Source: Arabidopsis thaliana
Lineage: Eukaryota > Streptophyta > Magnoliopsida > Brassicales > Brassicaceae
Reading direction: 5' to 3'
Length of the DNA: 64,000 nucleotides
NCBI RefSeq assembly: GCF_000001735.4
Contig: NC_003075.7
Location: forward strand, 18,521,057-18,585,056
Position numbers and translations under genes: made by a program. Below, piece by piece: positions 1 to 12,595 of this stretch. The notes below the pieces were generated by a model that was not told the origin of the DNA, did no database searches, and saw only the letters and a list, made by a program, of their open reading frames with translations. Each line of letters begins with the position of its first letter. Within the stretch, counting starts at the first letter, position 1.

Positions 1-220
1 ACTGGAATCGACGACCCTTACGAGGCACCAGTGAATTGCGAGGTTCGTCACGTGAATGATCAGATAGATTTTGGAACGTAAATTTGTACTAATAAAGTAT
101 TGATGTAATATCCTCCAGGTAGTGCTGAAACACACAGGAGACGACGAGTCGTGTTCGCCACGTCAGATGGCTGAGAACATCATCTCTTACCTGCAAAACA
201 AAGGTTATCTTGAGGGCTAA
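1..220 (+). CDS. APK2: Adenylyl-sulfate kinase, C-terminal end (partial gene)
   Basis: Only the end of the gene is inside the window. Codons 1-42 read TGIDDPYEAPVNCE, a GT donor follows at 43, and coding resumes after an AG at 118 with VVLKHTGDD and ends NKGYLEG-stop (119-220). This is the conserved C-terminus of plant adenosine 5'-phosphosulfate kinase, which phosphorylates APS to PAPS, the sulfate donor for sulfotransferases. The catalytic P-loop lies upstream of the window and cannot be checked. From gene order I take it to be APK2 (AKN2), a plastid enzyme that, with APK1, supplies PAPS for glucosinolate sulfation. It sits immediately upstream of CYP79B2, an early enzyme of the same secondary pathway. 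Family identity is firm; the exact paralogue rests on context. Confidence 0.85.
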
Positions 221-3200
221 GTCAAAGTCGGAAAAATCAACCCAATTTGTCGATTCTATATATGGCTAAAGGATTGTTCTCCCTGATTCGGTCAGAAGCT
301 TGAGACCTGGAAACGATGTCGTCTCGCTTCGTCACACTATCATTTGTTCTTGAATTGTGTTGAAGTCAAAAGCCAAAGGGAATATATCTATATTTGTTCT
401 AATCATCATTTAGTTAGTTTATAAAGAGTTTTTGCTCCAATGATATCGACTGTGTTGTATAATGTGAATTAATAAAGTGGATTTCGTTGTATTTAAGTTT
501 GTCTTACCAGCCTAACTAAATTATGTGATTTGGACTCATGAACCCGTTGATCCACAGAACAAGCTTAGTTAGTCCATGAATGTTTAATTATAATTCTGAC
601 TCATATTAGTTTATATTTCAGAGATGCAAATAATTATGCTCTTAAACACGTACAGTTTGATTACTTCACTCACAAAATATATATCAGATCACCTATAGTG
701 TGTGCAAATGTCCCCGTTCACTCGTTCAGTGAATATGATCAACAGAAAACGTAAACTGTTCTCGTTTTTTTTTTTTTTTTTTTCAAAAGTCCAACGCATA
801 TAGATGAATCATAATTAATTAAGCCAGCCCATAACGGAAAAGACCTAGCACCCGGCAAAAACTCAGAAACCATCTCACAAAATTGTGAAGAGATCAACAT
901 CCAAAATTCAAGAGCATTCACTTAAGATAGATGAACATGGTAGAAGATTTGTCGCGCGATCAATACTTGAAAGTTGAAAACATAGTGCTGATCATCTGAA
1001 ACTGCAGAGAGGAGGAGAGCTGAATGTAGTGCAGTAACATATGATTTCTTTTAATTTACACAACAAACGATGGTCTTTGATGATCTCATGTACTTTTCAT
1101 GTAGAGTATGTATACTTTGGTTTATATAATCACCTTATTTTTTGTCGTTTGTTGCAAAATATACTGTATCTTTCTTTTTTTTGGTTAAAATGGTCGATAG
1201 GTTTACTAATATCATTTTCAATACAACTATACCAAACAATCATATATGAACCAATCTATCATGAACTTTTAAATTATGACTTTAATCAAATATATATTTA
1301 AAAAAAAAAGTATCATGCAATTTGTGAAATTTGACAGGTGAGATTTGGCGGATGGAGCACGTTTTTATTTAGTCCATGCTATATATACAAAAATAAACTA
1401 CCCTTGGTTGGCAGAGACATGGCAAAAATAATCCACATGCATGATTGGTTAACTTTTTTCCCATCACTAAGATAAAATTACATACATTTATATAAAATTC
1501 GAAATAAAGAAAGCAAAAAAAAAACTGATGATATAATAAGCTTTTATTCATCAAAGTGGGTATGGTGATAGGACTACACTCTCTGGGTTGTGTTTTGGTA
1601 TTACTGTGTAAGACTTCCTAGATTCATGAAAAAGTATCGAAAGTTAGAATCGAATTAATCCAAAAGGAATTATTGTGGAATTAACTAAAGCAATCCATAC
1701 AAATCACAACAAAAGCTCGTCAAGTATATATAATCAGAATAGTCAATAATTTAGCTTTGAATGCCGAACTTGACTAAAACTCAGACATGTTATAGTACCA
1801 AAATATTTGTAATTTAGGGAATATCATTGCTAATACAATATAAAAAAGATCATAGCTAGATTCAAAATGTTGAACATGACCTACGACATTGTTGAATTCA
1901 TTGATCTGGTCTTGCTAAAAACTTTAAAATTGATGAGTTCAACATCTTCAAATGCATGATAACGGGTCCAACGGAAATTGACTTTTTTTTCATGCTCCTG
2001 ATATATAATAATATCTAACGATTACGGGTTCCACTAATTGTCATTACTCATTAACATTCCTATTTAAAAGTTGTGATAGTTTTAGGGTTTTACGTAGTCG
2101 TGTCATATAGCGATTAACTACGTACTTGTAGATTTATCAATTACTTCTGTTGTTTACGAGAACCTAAAAAAAAGAAGCAGATGCCTAGTTTATAGAGCAC
2201 GTGTACTGTCTTGAAAACTTAGGTAGGTTGGTAAGGTTACCAAAAGACCTTAAAGGAATATAAAGTTACTAATTAACTTAAGTAAAGTTGGTATTGCTTA
2301 TATATTGCAAAGTATTACAAACCAATCCCCTCTGTATATTGTTTTAAACCATAGATTTTTTTACAATTAAGTTTATGATCAATCAATTATTTCACCATTT
2401 CTATTAAATTATGTAAAAAGAAAAGGATATATATATATATATATAATTAAATAAGAATAAATCAAAATACCGAAATTTTTTATTATCCATTCTTTGTGGA
2501 CATCGCCCCTAATATATAAAAAAAAAAAACTTTCGTATAACTGATTTATATTTTTTTGTAAAAACTTAAAGGAAGCCTAAGAAATATCTTGTGATATTTT
2601 TGACAAAATGTGGTATATATCTTTTTATAATATCATTTATAAAGAAAATATTGATTACATGGTGAAAAACATTTTGCTAGCGATCAACAAAATTAAATAG
2701 GCACATGTTAACTGATCTCATACGACCTTGAAATTTTAATCTTTGTGTCGAGAGACCGATCTTTATGCAAATTATGAAACTACACATGGTTTATGCACGG
2801 AAGATCACATTGCATGTATACCATATTATAAACCAAAAATGATCAAGAAGAAGGCGAAAACATTTGGGTAAATTTTAAATTTCGATCATGCGATTTTTTA
2901 GCTCATCATCAACAGACAAGAAACTATCTTTTGTACTGTAAATACTAAATACAAAATAAAATCTTCATCATTTTTTGCATGTGTCAAATAAATTACGCGA
3001 ACTTTTTTTTTTTATCGACTATTAATAGAGAAACCTGTTTTATTTGCCTTGATTTGGAAAAATGGAGAAATTGACTTAAGACTTAGTCTCGGTCACATCG
3101 GCAACAACGGAGCTTAAACGGCGTCCGCAACATGGAAACTCAAGCCACGAATCTGATATATTGACTATAGAAGTAGTAAGTAACTTTGACTCGTCCCACA

Positions 3201-4150
3201 TCAGTTTCAATTTCCACGAGGGTATTTGGCAGGTGAACTCTCTACGTACCCAAAACATAATGGCTATTTTATTTCATAACTGATATTTAGCAATTAATTA
3301 TTCGTCCTTTTTAAACCAATTTCTATAGTTGGGAAAATAATCAATTTTTACACTTTCAATGTATACGTTACAGATTTTTTTTTATTAGTCATGCACATAT
3401 TTTCAATTTTTACACTTTCAATGTAAACAATCGATTCTTAATTGTTAAAAATAGGTTTACGTAAGGAATTAAAGATTTGTTTAAAATATGTTCCGGCCGG
3501 TCTAATAATTTACTTGACGTTAATTTCTTAAACACTTTTAGATAGGAGGCTTTGTTTATCCCAAATGATTTTGTACCACTGCGACAATACTAGCTAGACA
3601 TAAAATGTTAATAAATTTTTATTAAGTAATATAATCGAAGTATTAGATCAATGTAGTAGACAGTTAGGTTAACTAAAACAAGAGTAAACACTTTTTTTTT
3701 TCTTTTCAGGATAGGTAAAACAAATTTCACACTATTTTGCGTATTTCCTTAAATTTGTTGTTCGTTTTCTCAGCAAAGATGAATATTTTGTTTCATAGTA
3801 ATTCACAAGTATAAACTCGCCAGAACTCCTCAAACAGTGAAATATAATATAGCTTTTAACTGTTTTTCGGCTGGACCGGGTTTTTAAGTGCATATATAAC
3901 ACGAGGAATTTTGGCAGGTCACCAACAAAACTTTTAAAAATATTAAAAATTCCCATCAAGAATAGAAATTAATAAACAATGATATCTCTAATAATATAGA
4001 TATTTTGAAACGTTAGGAATAATCGTAATAATGTTCAACGTTGGTGGTGGTACTCAAGATGGACCCTCCCTCCCACATTTTCCTCACTCCTTCGTAAGTC
4101 CTTTCCACGCATAAGGGTATTATAGTCATTTCACATAAACTAACGACTAC
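221..4150. other. Intergenic region upstream of CYP79B2, no gene seen
   Basis: About 3.9 kb of AT-rich sequence between the APS kinase stop and the CYP79B2 TATA box. The open frames here (for example near 1041-1301 and 3076-3258) are short, AT-driven and without recognisable domains. The sequence after 220 should be the APS kinase 3' UTR. A less AT-rich patch at about 3060-3260 contains several TTGAC cores, which are possible WRKY sites, but I could not assign it to a gene or element. Regulatory sequence for CYP79B2 probably lies in the last 1-2 kb. Confidence 0.6.
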
Positions 4151-4158
4151 TAGACTTG

Positions 4159-4168
4159 TATATAAATA
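4159..4168 (+). promoter_or_regulatory. TATA box of CYP79B2
   Basis: TATATAAATA lies 87 bp before the CYP79B2 start codon. A transcript would start near 4190, giving a leader of about 65 nt. This placement rules out the upstream in-frame ATG at 4156, which overlaps the TATA box. Confidence 0.7.
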
Positions 4169-4254
4169 GGAAGGTGAAGCTCTCTCTTTATCCATGCAGA
4201 GACAACAGAAACCACAACAAAAACTTTGAGTCCTCTTCTTCTCTATACACAAAC

Positions 4255-6228
4255 ATGAACACTTTTACCTCAAACTCTTCGGATCTCACTACCACTGCAA
4301 CCGAAACATCGTCCTTTAGCACCTTGTATCTCCTCTCAACACTTCAAGCTTTTGTGGCTATAACCTTAGTGATGCTACTCAAGAAATTGATGACGGATCC
4401 CAACAAAAAGAAACCGTATCTGCCACCGGGTCCCACAGGATGGCCGATCATTGGAATGATTCCGACGATGCTAAAGAGCCGGCCCGTTTTCCGGTGGCTC
4501 CACAGCATCATGAAGCAGCTCAATACTGAGATAGCATGCGTGAAGTTAGGAAACACTCATGTGATCACCGTCACGTGCCCTAAGATAGCACGTGAGATAC
4601 TCAAGCAACAAGACGCTCTCTTCGCGTCGAGGCCTTTAACTTACGCTCAGAAGATCCTCTCTAACGGCTACAAAACCTGCGTGATCACTCCCTTTGGTGA
4701 CCAATTCAAGAAAATGAGGAAAGTTGTGATGACGGAACTCGTATGTCCAGCGAGACACAGGTGGCTCCACCAGAAGAGATCAGAAGAAAACGATCATTTA
4801 ACCGCTTGGGTATACAACATGGTTAAGAACTCGGGCTCTGTCGATTTCCGGTTCATGACTAGGCATTACTGTGGAAATGCAATCAAGAAGCTTATGTTCG
4901 GGACGAGAACGTTCTCTAAGAACACTGCACCTGACGGTGGACCCACCGTAGAAGATGTAGAGCACATGGAAGCAATGTTTGAAGCATTAGGGTTTACCTT
5001 CGCTTTTTGCATCTCTGATTATCTGCCGATGCTCACTGGACTTGATCTTAACGGTCACGAGAAGATTATGAGAGAATCAAGTGCGATTATGGACAAGTAT
5101 CATGACCCAATCATCGACGAGAGGATCAAGATGTGGAGAGAAGGAAAGAGAACTCAAATCGAAGATTTTCTTGATATTTTCATCTCTATCAAAGACGAAC
5201 AAGGCAACCCATTGCTTACCGCCGATGAAATCAAACCCACCATTAAGGTATTTATCACGTTCCTTTCATATAAGGTTTCGATCGTAAAAATATCAAAAGA
5301 ACAATTTTTGTTAAATTTTATTTGAGAAAGCATGCATATCAAATTTATTTACACATACTAACATTTTGATTCATAAAACATTTATAAAAGAAGAAAGAAA
5401 CATTTTGTGGTAAAAGTTGATTAGTTACAATATTTGTTTTTTTTTTGCTAAACATGGGCTACTTTTTTGTTTGTCTCTTTTGATTACTTTGGTCAAAGAC
5501 AGATGCATGCAACTTAATTGTATTTATTTTTATGTTATACAAAAATTAAAGATCCAAAATTAATAAAAGCTGGTATATATGTTTATAATGAATAGGAGCT
5601 TGTAATGGCGGCGCCAGACAATCCATCAAACGCCGTGGAATGGGCCATGGCGGAGATGGTGAACAAACCGGAGATTCTCCGTAAAGCAATGGAAGAGATC
5701 GACAGAGTCGTCGGGAAAGAGAGACTCGTTCAAGAATCCGACATCCCAAAACTAAACTACGTCAAAGCTATCCTCCGCGAAGCTTTCCGTCTCCATCCCG
5801 TCGCCGCCTTCAACCTCCCCCACGTGGCACTTTCTGACACAACCGTCGCCGGATATCACATCCCTAAAGGAAGTCAAGTCCTTCTTAGCCGATATGGGCT
5901 GGGCCGTAACCCAAAAGTTTGGGCCGACCCACTTTGCTTTAAACCGGAGAGACATCTCAACGAATGCTCCGAAGTTACTTTGACCGAGAACGATCTCCGG
6001 TTTATCTCGTTCAGTACCGGGAAAAGAGGTTGTGCGGCTCCGGCGCTAGGAACGGCGTTGACCACGATGATGCTCGCGAGACTTCTTCAAGGTTTCACTT
6101 GGAAGCTACCTGAGAATGAGACACGTGTCGAGCTGATGGAGTCTAGTCACGATATGTTTCTGGCTAAACCGTTGGTTATGGTCGGTGACCTTAGATTGCC
6201 GGAGCATCTCTACCCGACGGTGAAGTGA
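4255..6228 (+). CDS. CYP79B2: Cytochrome P450 CYP79B2, tryptophan N-monooxygenase
   Basis: Two exons, 4255-5247 and 5596-6228 (348-bp phase-0 intron), encode 541 residues. The enzyme converts L-tryptophan to indole-3-acetaldoxime at the endoplasmic reticulum, the branch point to indole glucosinolates, camalexin and some auxin. Visible features: an N-terminal membrane anchor at about residues 21-42; the PPGP hinge at 57-60; the K-helix ExxR (EAFR) near 393; PERH near 448; and the heme-binding FSTGKRGC with the cysteine near 477. The I-helix reads AAPDNPSNA without the usual acid-threonine pair, which is typical of CYP79 enzymes. The start MNTFTSN follows a proper TATA box; the frame is open further 5' but that part is promoter. 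CYP79B3 is the close alternative; I chose CYP79B2 from the N-terminus and gene order. Confidence 0.96.
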
Positions 6229-6623
6229 GATGAGACGACGCCGTATATATTTTATGAAACTACTTTTATATAATCGCCCAACCAAGTTTGGTCAATTCCG
6301 GTTACCAGAAGATAATTGGTCAAATTGTGAACAAACTTGTGTGTTGGTTTCTTGGTTCTTTTTGGGACACTTGAATTGTGTCTCCTTTACCTCTTCTTTT
6401 GTTGTTTTCAATAAAAACTTTTATTACCATTTCAATAAAAAGATCATCAAATTAACAAATCTGCCTGTAATATATATATATTTGGTCAATTTAAATCTAA
6501 TTGAGAATCTATGACATTTGTTTTTACTGTTAATATAAAGCTCTGTTTCGGTTTTCTGGTGACCAACAAACATAAAATGGTTTGTTATTTAATTACAAAA
6601 AGGCCCATTAGAGAAATATTGCA

Positions 6624-8951
6624 ATGTTGCGTCGTCTCTTGAAACCCAATCTTGTTGTTACTCTACGCAAACTCTCTTCTTCTTCCGCAAGCTACGTCGA
6701 TCGTCATATTAGTGTGATTCTCTGCGATCAGAGCTTGAGCTTAGAGTCTCTGCGCAAACACAACGCTCTTATCATCACCGGAGGACTCTCGGAAAACATC
6801 TTCGTCGCATCGAAGCTAATTTCATCTTACGCTTCTTACGGGAAACCCAATTTGTCTTCCAGAGTCTTCCATTTGGTTACTCGAAGAGATATCTTTCTTT
6901 GGAATTCTATTATCAAAGCACATTTCTCCAATGGGGATTATGCTCGATCCTTGTGTTTCTTCTTCTCAATGCTCTTGTCTGGCCAATCCCCTGATCATTT
7001 CACTGCTCCCATGGTTGTTTCTGCTTGTGCGGAGCTTTTGTGGTTTCATGTTGGGACTTTCGTTCACGGGCTTGTTTTGAAACATGGAGGTTTTGATAGA
7101 AACACTGCTGTGGGAGCTTCCTTTGTGTATTTCTACTCAAAGTGTGGGTTTTTACAAGATGCGTGTCTTGTGTTCGACGAAATGCCTGACAGAGATGTTG
7201 TTGCTTGGACTGCCATTATATCTGGGCATGTGCAGAACGGCGAGAGCGAGGGAGGTTTGGGTTATCTTTGCAAGATGCATAGTGCTGGTTCTGATGTTGA
7301 TAAGCCGAATCCCAGAACATTGGAATGCGGATTCCAAGCTTGTTCTAATCTGGGAGCTTTGAAAGAAGGAAGATGTCTTCATGGATTTGCGGTGAAAAAT
7401 GGTTTAGCTTCTTCCAAGTTTGTCCAGTCTTCCATGTTTTCATTCTATTCGAAATCTGGGAATCCATCCGAGGCTTATCTTTCTTTCCGTGAACTTGGGG
7501 ATGAAGATATGTTTTCATGGACTTCGATTATAGCGTCACTGGCGAGATCAGGTGACATGGAGGAAAGTTTTGATATGTTCTGGGAAATGCAGAACAAGGG
7601 AATGCACCCAGATGGGGTTGTCATTAGCTGTTTGATTAATGAACTAGGTAAGATGATGCTTGTCCCTCAGGGTAAAGCCTTTCACGGGTTCGTCATAAGA
7701 CATTGTTTCTCTTTAGACAGTACAGTTTGCAATTCCTTGTTATCGATGTACTGCAAATTCGAGCTTCTGTCTGTGGCTGAGAAGCTTTTCTGTAGGATAA
7801 GCGAAGAAGGAAACAAAGAAGCTTGGAATACAATGCTTAAAGGCTATGGTAAAATGAAATGTCACGTAAAGTGTATCGAGTTATTTAGAAAAATTCAGAA
7901 TCTTGGAATTGAAATCGACTCTGCCAGCGCAACCTCTGTCATATCTTCTTGTTCCCACATAGGAGCGGTGCTACTAGGGAAGTCGTTGCATTGCTATGTT
8001 GTCAAAACTAGCCTGGATCTTACCATCTCAGTGGTCAATTCCCTCATTGATTTGTATGGAAAAATGGGAGACTTGACTGTAGCTTGGAGGATGTTTTGTG
8101 AAGCAGATACTAACGTTATCACTTGGAACGCAATGATTGCGTCTTATGTTCACTGTGAGCAATCCGAAAAAGCCATTGCATTGTTCGATAGAATGGTTTC
8201 TGAGAATTTCAAACCCAGCTCAATAACTTTGGTGACTCTGCTTATGGCTTGTGTCAATACTGGCTCTCTGGAGAGAGGACAGATGATTCATCGGTACATC
8301 ACTGAAACAGAGCACGAGATGAATCTTTCTCTTTCAGCTGCTCTCATTGACATGTACGCGAAATGTGGCCACCTTGAAAAGTCACGAGAACTGTTTGATG
8401 CTGGAAATCAGAAGGATGCCGTTTGTTGGAATGTGATGATATCAGGTTATGGAATGCACGGAGATGTTGAATCGGCCATAGCACTTTTTGATCAAATGGA
8501 AGAGTCTGATGTTAAACCAACCGGACCTACATTTCTTGCGCTTCTATCGGCTTGCACGCACGCTGGTTTAGTAGAACAAGGGAAAAAACTATTTCTCAAG
8601 ATGCATCAGTACGATGTGAAACCCAACTTAAAGCATTACTCTTGTCTTGTGGATCTTCTTTCCAGGTCTGGTAATTTGGAGGAAGCTGAAAGCACAGTCA
8701 TGTCTATGCCATTCTCACCAGACGGGGTCATATGGGGAACATTGTTGAGCTCATGCATGACCCATGGGGAGTTTGAGATGGGAATTCGAATGGCAGAACG
8801 TGCGGTTGCTAGTGATCCGCAGAACGATGGGTATTATATAATGCTTGCGAACATGTACAGTGCTGCAGGTAAGTGGGAAGAAGCGGAAAGGGCACGAGAG
8901 ATGATGAGGGAAAGCGGAGTTGGTAAGAGAGCTGGTCATAGTGTAGTCTAA
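6624..8951 (+). CDS. Pentatricopeptide repeat protein, PLS class with E motif, probably mitochondrial
   Basis: An intronless 775-codon ORF, as usual for plant PPR genes. The first 30 residues are rich in Arg, Leu and Ser with almost no acids ([20 protein letters not shown]), which resembles a mitochondrial presequence. The rest is built of about 35-residue repeats with the typical phrases ([47 protein letters not shown]). The C-terminus ([11 protein letters not shown] onward, to GKRAGHSVV) is an E-type extension and no DYW deaminase domain follows. Such proteins bind organelle RNA in a sequence-specific way and often act in C-to-U editing together with a DYW partner. The RNA target cannot be read from sequence. 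I recall this locus as At4g39952. Confidence 0.93.
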
Positions 8952-9516
8952 TAATCTTTGATACAATGAATATCCTTGTGATTCATCTGTTTGAAACACA
9001 TGTTCAATGGACAATGATGCATAGATTAGAAGATTAATTAGCTCACCAAATAAGTAAAATTACGAGTCGATTACGACCACTTTAATTTTGGTTACACACA
9101 TTGATCATGACTTGTTTTGAAGAAGAAACAATTTACGTAAAGAATAAACAAAAATGGGAGCAGACACGTTTCCTTTCCCTTGGAATATTTTACATAGATT
9201 TGCATTCACTGTATCAGAAAAAAAAAAAAAATATATATATATATATATATATTTTACATTAGTAATTTTATACTATTTGTCTCTATCACATACAACTTTA
9301 TTATTTTTTAATTCTTGTGGGAATAAAATTTCAAAGGCAGGAACGGGAAGTCCACCAAAAAGGTGTTATTGTAAGGAATCAAAACATGTCACGTAATCAC
9401 TAAGAATTATATTGTAATTATTTTTAATCCAATTCTTATTAATTACCTTTTTTTTATTAAGGTCACTTGTACTTGTCTCTGTCTCTGCAAGTCTCATCAG
9501 AAGAGGAAGAGAATCA
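8952..9516. other. Intergenic region with poly-A/(AT)n tract
   Basis: AT-rich spacer between the PPR gene and the hydrolase gene. It holds a poly-A run followed by an (AT)n microsatellite at about 9218-9252. The open frame at 9154-9396 crosses this simple repeat and has no coding character. The last part should be promoter and leader of the hydrolase gene. Confidence 0.55.
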
Positions 9517-11032
9517 ATGGCGAGTTGCTTCAGCTACGTGTCTTCTCGTAACAAATGTTACCAATACAGCTTCTCTCGTGCTGGTCTCCGATCATCTACC
9601 TCCGATCTTGGCGACGGCACCGTCTTCCACTGTTGGATCCCACTTACTCACATCCACACCAAGCCCACGCTCCTCCTCCTTCACGGGATCGGAGCTAACG
9701 CTATGTGGCAGTGGGACCGCTTCATCGACCGTTTTATCCCCCGCTTCAACGTCTACGTACCGGACCTCATCTTCTTTGGCGACTCCTACACCACTCGTCC
9801 CGACCGCTCAGAGTCTTTCCAGGCGACTTGTGTCATGAAGGCGATGGATGCTTACGGTGTTAGGACCATGACCGTCGCTGGCCTCAGCTACGGTGGTTTT
9901 GTGGCCTACTCCTTGGCGGCGCAGTTTAAGGAGAGGGTAGATCGAGTTGTGCTAATATGCGCCGGTGTTGCTCTGGAGGAGAAAGACTCGGAGGATGGTA
10001 TGTTCAAAGTGAAGAGCCCGGAGGAAGCGGCGGCTGTTTTGTTTCCTCAGTCTCCTTCGATGCTCCGGCGGCTTCTCCAGTTATCTTTCTATAAACCGCC
10101 GATTTGGATCCCTTCTTGCTTTGCCATGGACTACATTCATGTAAGTCTTCACCTTTTTTCACTCTTACTATTTCTATTTTTCTATGATGATTGATGCTTG
10201 TGAAATGTTAATAATGGGAATCTTTCATATATAGGCTCGTTTATTGTTGATTAGGGATGGAATGAAATAATCTTCCGATGAAGCTTAGTATCAATAAGTT
10301 TAGTCCTTTTGTGTATTCTTTCATTTAAATGGGCCCACCACATACTTTTGAGTTTTACAGACAAAATGTTTGTGTGATTATTATGGTGTTGAGTTGTTTA
10401 GTTTAGTTTCAAAGGCATCACTCTTTGATGTAAGCTAGACTAAGAGTAGTTTGTTTGAAAAGAGTATTTGTATTCTGATGTTGTGAGGATTTGTTGCAAG
10501 GTAATGTGTAAAGACTATCTTCAAGAAAGGAAAGAACTTGTGGAAGCTCTGCATAAGGGTAGAAGATTCGCCAATCTTCCAAAGATAACACAGGTGATCT
10601 CTCTCTCTCTCTCTCAGTTCATACAAATCTATATAAATTTAAAGATTATCATTGTTTGAATCCTGGTAACATTGATATGCAGCCGACATTGATGATATGG
10701 GGAGAGGAAGATCAAGTATTTCCAGTTGAATTAGCTCATAGATTGAAAAGGTTTTCTAATTTCATTATCACATTTTTCCATAATCATCATCATTTTTTTC
10801 TAAATGAATTGTCTTGTGTTGTTGTTTCAGATATTTAGGGGAAGACAGAGCACAATTGGTGTTACTGAAGAAGACAGGACATGCGATTAATGAAGAGAAA
10901 CCAAAAGAGATGTACAAACACATGAAATCTTTTCTTTGCACTGACGCAATGATTCCTCAGAATCACCAGATCAATGCTAAGAGACTCATGTTAGCAAACT
11001 TGATATCCCCAGATCAGCAGATCAACAAGTGA
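9517..11032 (+). CDS. Alpha/beta hydrolase-fold protein
   Basis: Four exons (9517-10140, 10501-10593, 10683-10750, 10831-11032) join in frame to 328 residues. Alpha/beta hydrolase landmarks are clear: the oxyanion region LLLLHGIGANAMWQW near residue 52; the nucleophile elbow GLSYGG (Gly-x-Ser-x-Gly) near 127; an acid-bearing strand in LMIWGEEDQVFP in exon 3; and the catalytic histidine in KKTGHAINEEKP in exon 4. A complete Ser-Asp-His triad is therefore plausible. The family covers esterases, lipases and epoxide hydrolases and the substrate is unknown. No signal peptide or membrane segment is obvious. The exon 1 donor GTAAGT at 10141 and the AG before VMCKDYLQ at 10501 are good splice signals. 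Corresponds to At4g39955 from memory. Confidence 0.92.
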
Positions 11033-11258
11033 TGTTACTGCAGAAAAAAAAAAAGTGTTGTTAGAAGACATAATAGTTAATCATGTTTTTAGCTTGTCCC
11101 TAAATGTGATTTGTATCGTTATTGTTAAAGAAAGACATTGCTTCTAATAGTTGGAATTAAGAATACTTTTATTTCAAGAAAGTAATAATCATGTTCTTGA
11201 AGCTTGCCTTTTCTTTCTCATAAGGTTGTCAATTTTATTTAATCTCGTAGTACTAAAA

Positions 11259-11260
<2 letters not shown>

Positions 11261-11298
<38 letters not shown>

Positions 11299-11301
11299 TT
11301 T
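11261..11301. repeat. (AT)15 microsatellite followed by poly-T
   Basis: Thirty bases of perfect AT alternation are followed by 11 T residues. The repeat ends about 18 bp before the left target-site duplication of the Mutator-like element. Confidence 0.95.
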
Positions 11302-11318
11302 CTCATTTGATCAAATAA

Positions 11319-12018
11319 AATTATATTGGGTTGCTTTAATTTTCAGCCCTATACTAGTTGAAATCTCAACATTCCACCCTAAACTTTTAGGCACTTGAAA
11401 AACCACCATAAATAATTTTAATCTCGATAAAACTACATGTACTTTCGGATTTGTTCTTAAAACTACGCCTCCAATTGAACCGACCAGTTAACCGATAATT
11501 ATACATCCGGTTTGACTTACCCATAATTTAACCGAAACTAATCCGATTTTGACTCTATTTTAGCCTAATTTTGACCCACACAAAATGTAAATAAATTGTC
11601 TTATTAAGAAGTAAAAGTATTTTTATTAATTTGTATTTGTGATAAATAATTAAAAATATTAAATTATTACTTAATTTTAGCAAAACTTAATATGACAAAA
11701 TATACCCCAAATTATATTTTGAGCTACATTTTGTTATAAAATTTTGATAATATACAAACATATACATTTTCCTTTTGGCAATCATTTATATTTTTTTATA
11801 AATCTAAAGCTATGTCTTTTTTAAAACAAAAATATTCATTTTTCTTGAAATTATAATATATGACCTTTGAACTCTATATGTAATGAAATTCAAAATATAT
11901 GCCAAATTTATTTTTATAGATATCCGTAAACACCACAATCAAAGTATATATTATGGTATTTATAAATTTATTTTTCTTTATAGATTCAGTTTTCTTTTTA
12001 TATATTCAAGATGAGTTA

Positions 12019-12049
<31 letters not shown>

Positions 12050-12595
12050 GATTATGGTGTTTTTAAAAAGAAAATGACCTTTGAATTATTAAATTTAGAG
12101 TATATACCAAATACATTTATATATATAACACCATTGTATTTATAAAAAGAATTTGTTGTCTATTTTGTTATATTATTTTGCGGTATATTTTGTTTATTAC
12201 CAAAATATATACTAAAATTTTATTATGTAATTTTGTGTGGTATATTTTGTTATTTTATTATTTTGGTAAAATTAATTAATTTATTTTTAATTTTTTATAA
12301 AAATAAATGAAAATAAATAAAATGTATTTTTCTTCTAAAGAATATATTTTTTGGGTATAAATTGGGTTAAAATAGAGTCAAAATCGGATTAGTTTTGGTC
12401 AAACCGGATGTATAATTATCGGTTAACTGGTTGGTTCAATTGGAGGCGTAGTTTTAAGAACAAATCCGAAAGTACATGTAGTTTTATCGAGATTAAAATT
12501 GTTTATGGTAGTTTTTCAAGTGGCTAAAAGTTTCGGGTGGAATGTTGAGATTCTAACTAGTATAGGGCTGAAAATTTAGGCAACCCAATTATATT
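11319..12595. mobile_element. Non-autonomous Mutator-like element (long-TIR) with 9-bp target duplication
   Basis: The element proper spans 11328-12586 (1,259 bp). It starts GGGTTGCTTTAATTTTCAGC and ends with the inverted counterpart GGGTTGCCTAAATTTTCAGC. The inverted arms extend about 250 bp on the left (11328 to about 11580) and about 237 bp on the right (about 12350-12586), with few mismatches and one roughly 16-bp indel. The flanks carry an identical 9-bp direct repeat, AATTATATT, at 11319-11327 and 12587-12595. Long TIRs plus a 9-bp duplication are the signature of Mutator-like elements. The interior is very AT-rich and has no transposase ORF, so it would need a transposase from elsewhere. 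It lies between the hydrolase 3' end and the DnaJ leader. Confidence 0.9.

Noticed and set aside
1041-1301. 86-codon ORF
   Set aside because: AT-driven composition (Ile, Tyr, Phe, Leu), no domain and no promoter context.
3180-3260. GTCCCACATCAG, similar to the upstream element of plant snRNA genes
   Set aside because: No TATA at the needed spacing and no U-snRNA sequence downstream.
4156-4254. In-frame N-terminal extension of CYP79B2 from ATG 4156
   Set aside because: The ATG overlaps the TATA box and the 541-residue protein from 4255 matches the family; the extension is promoter and leader.
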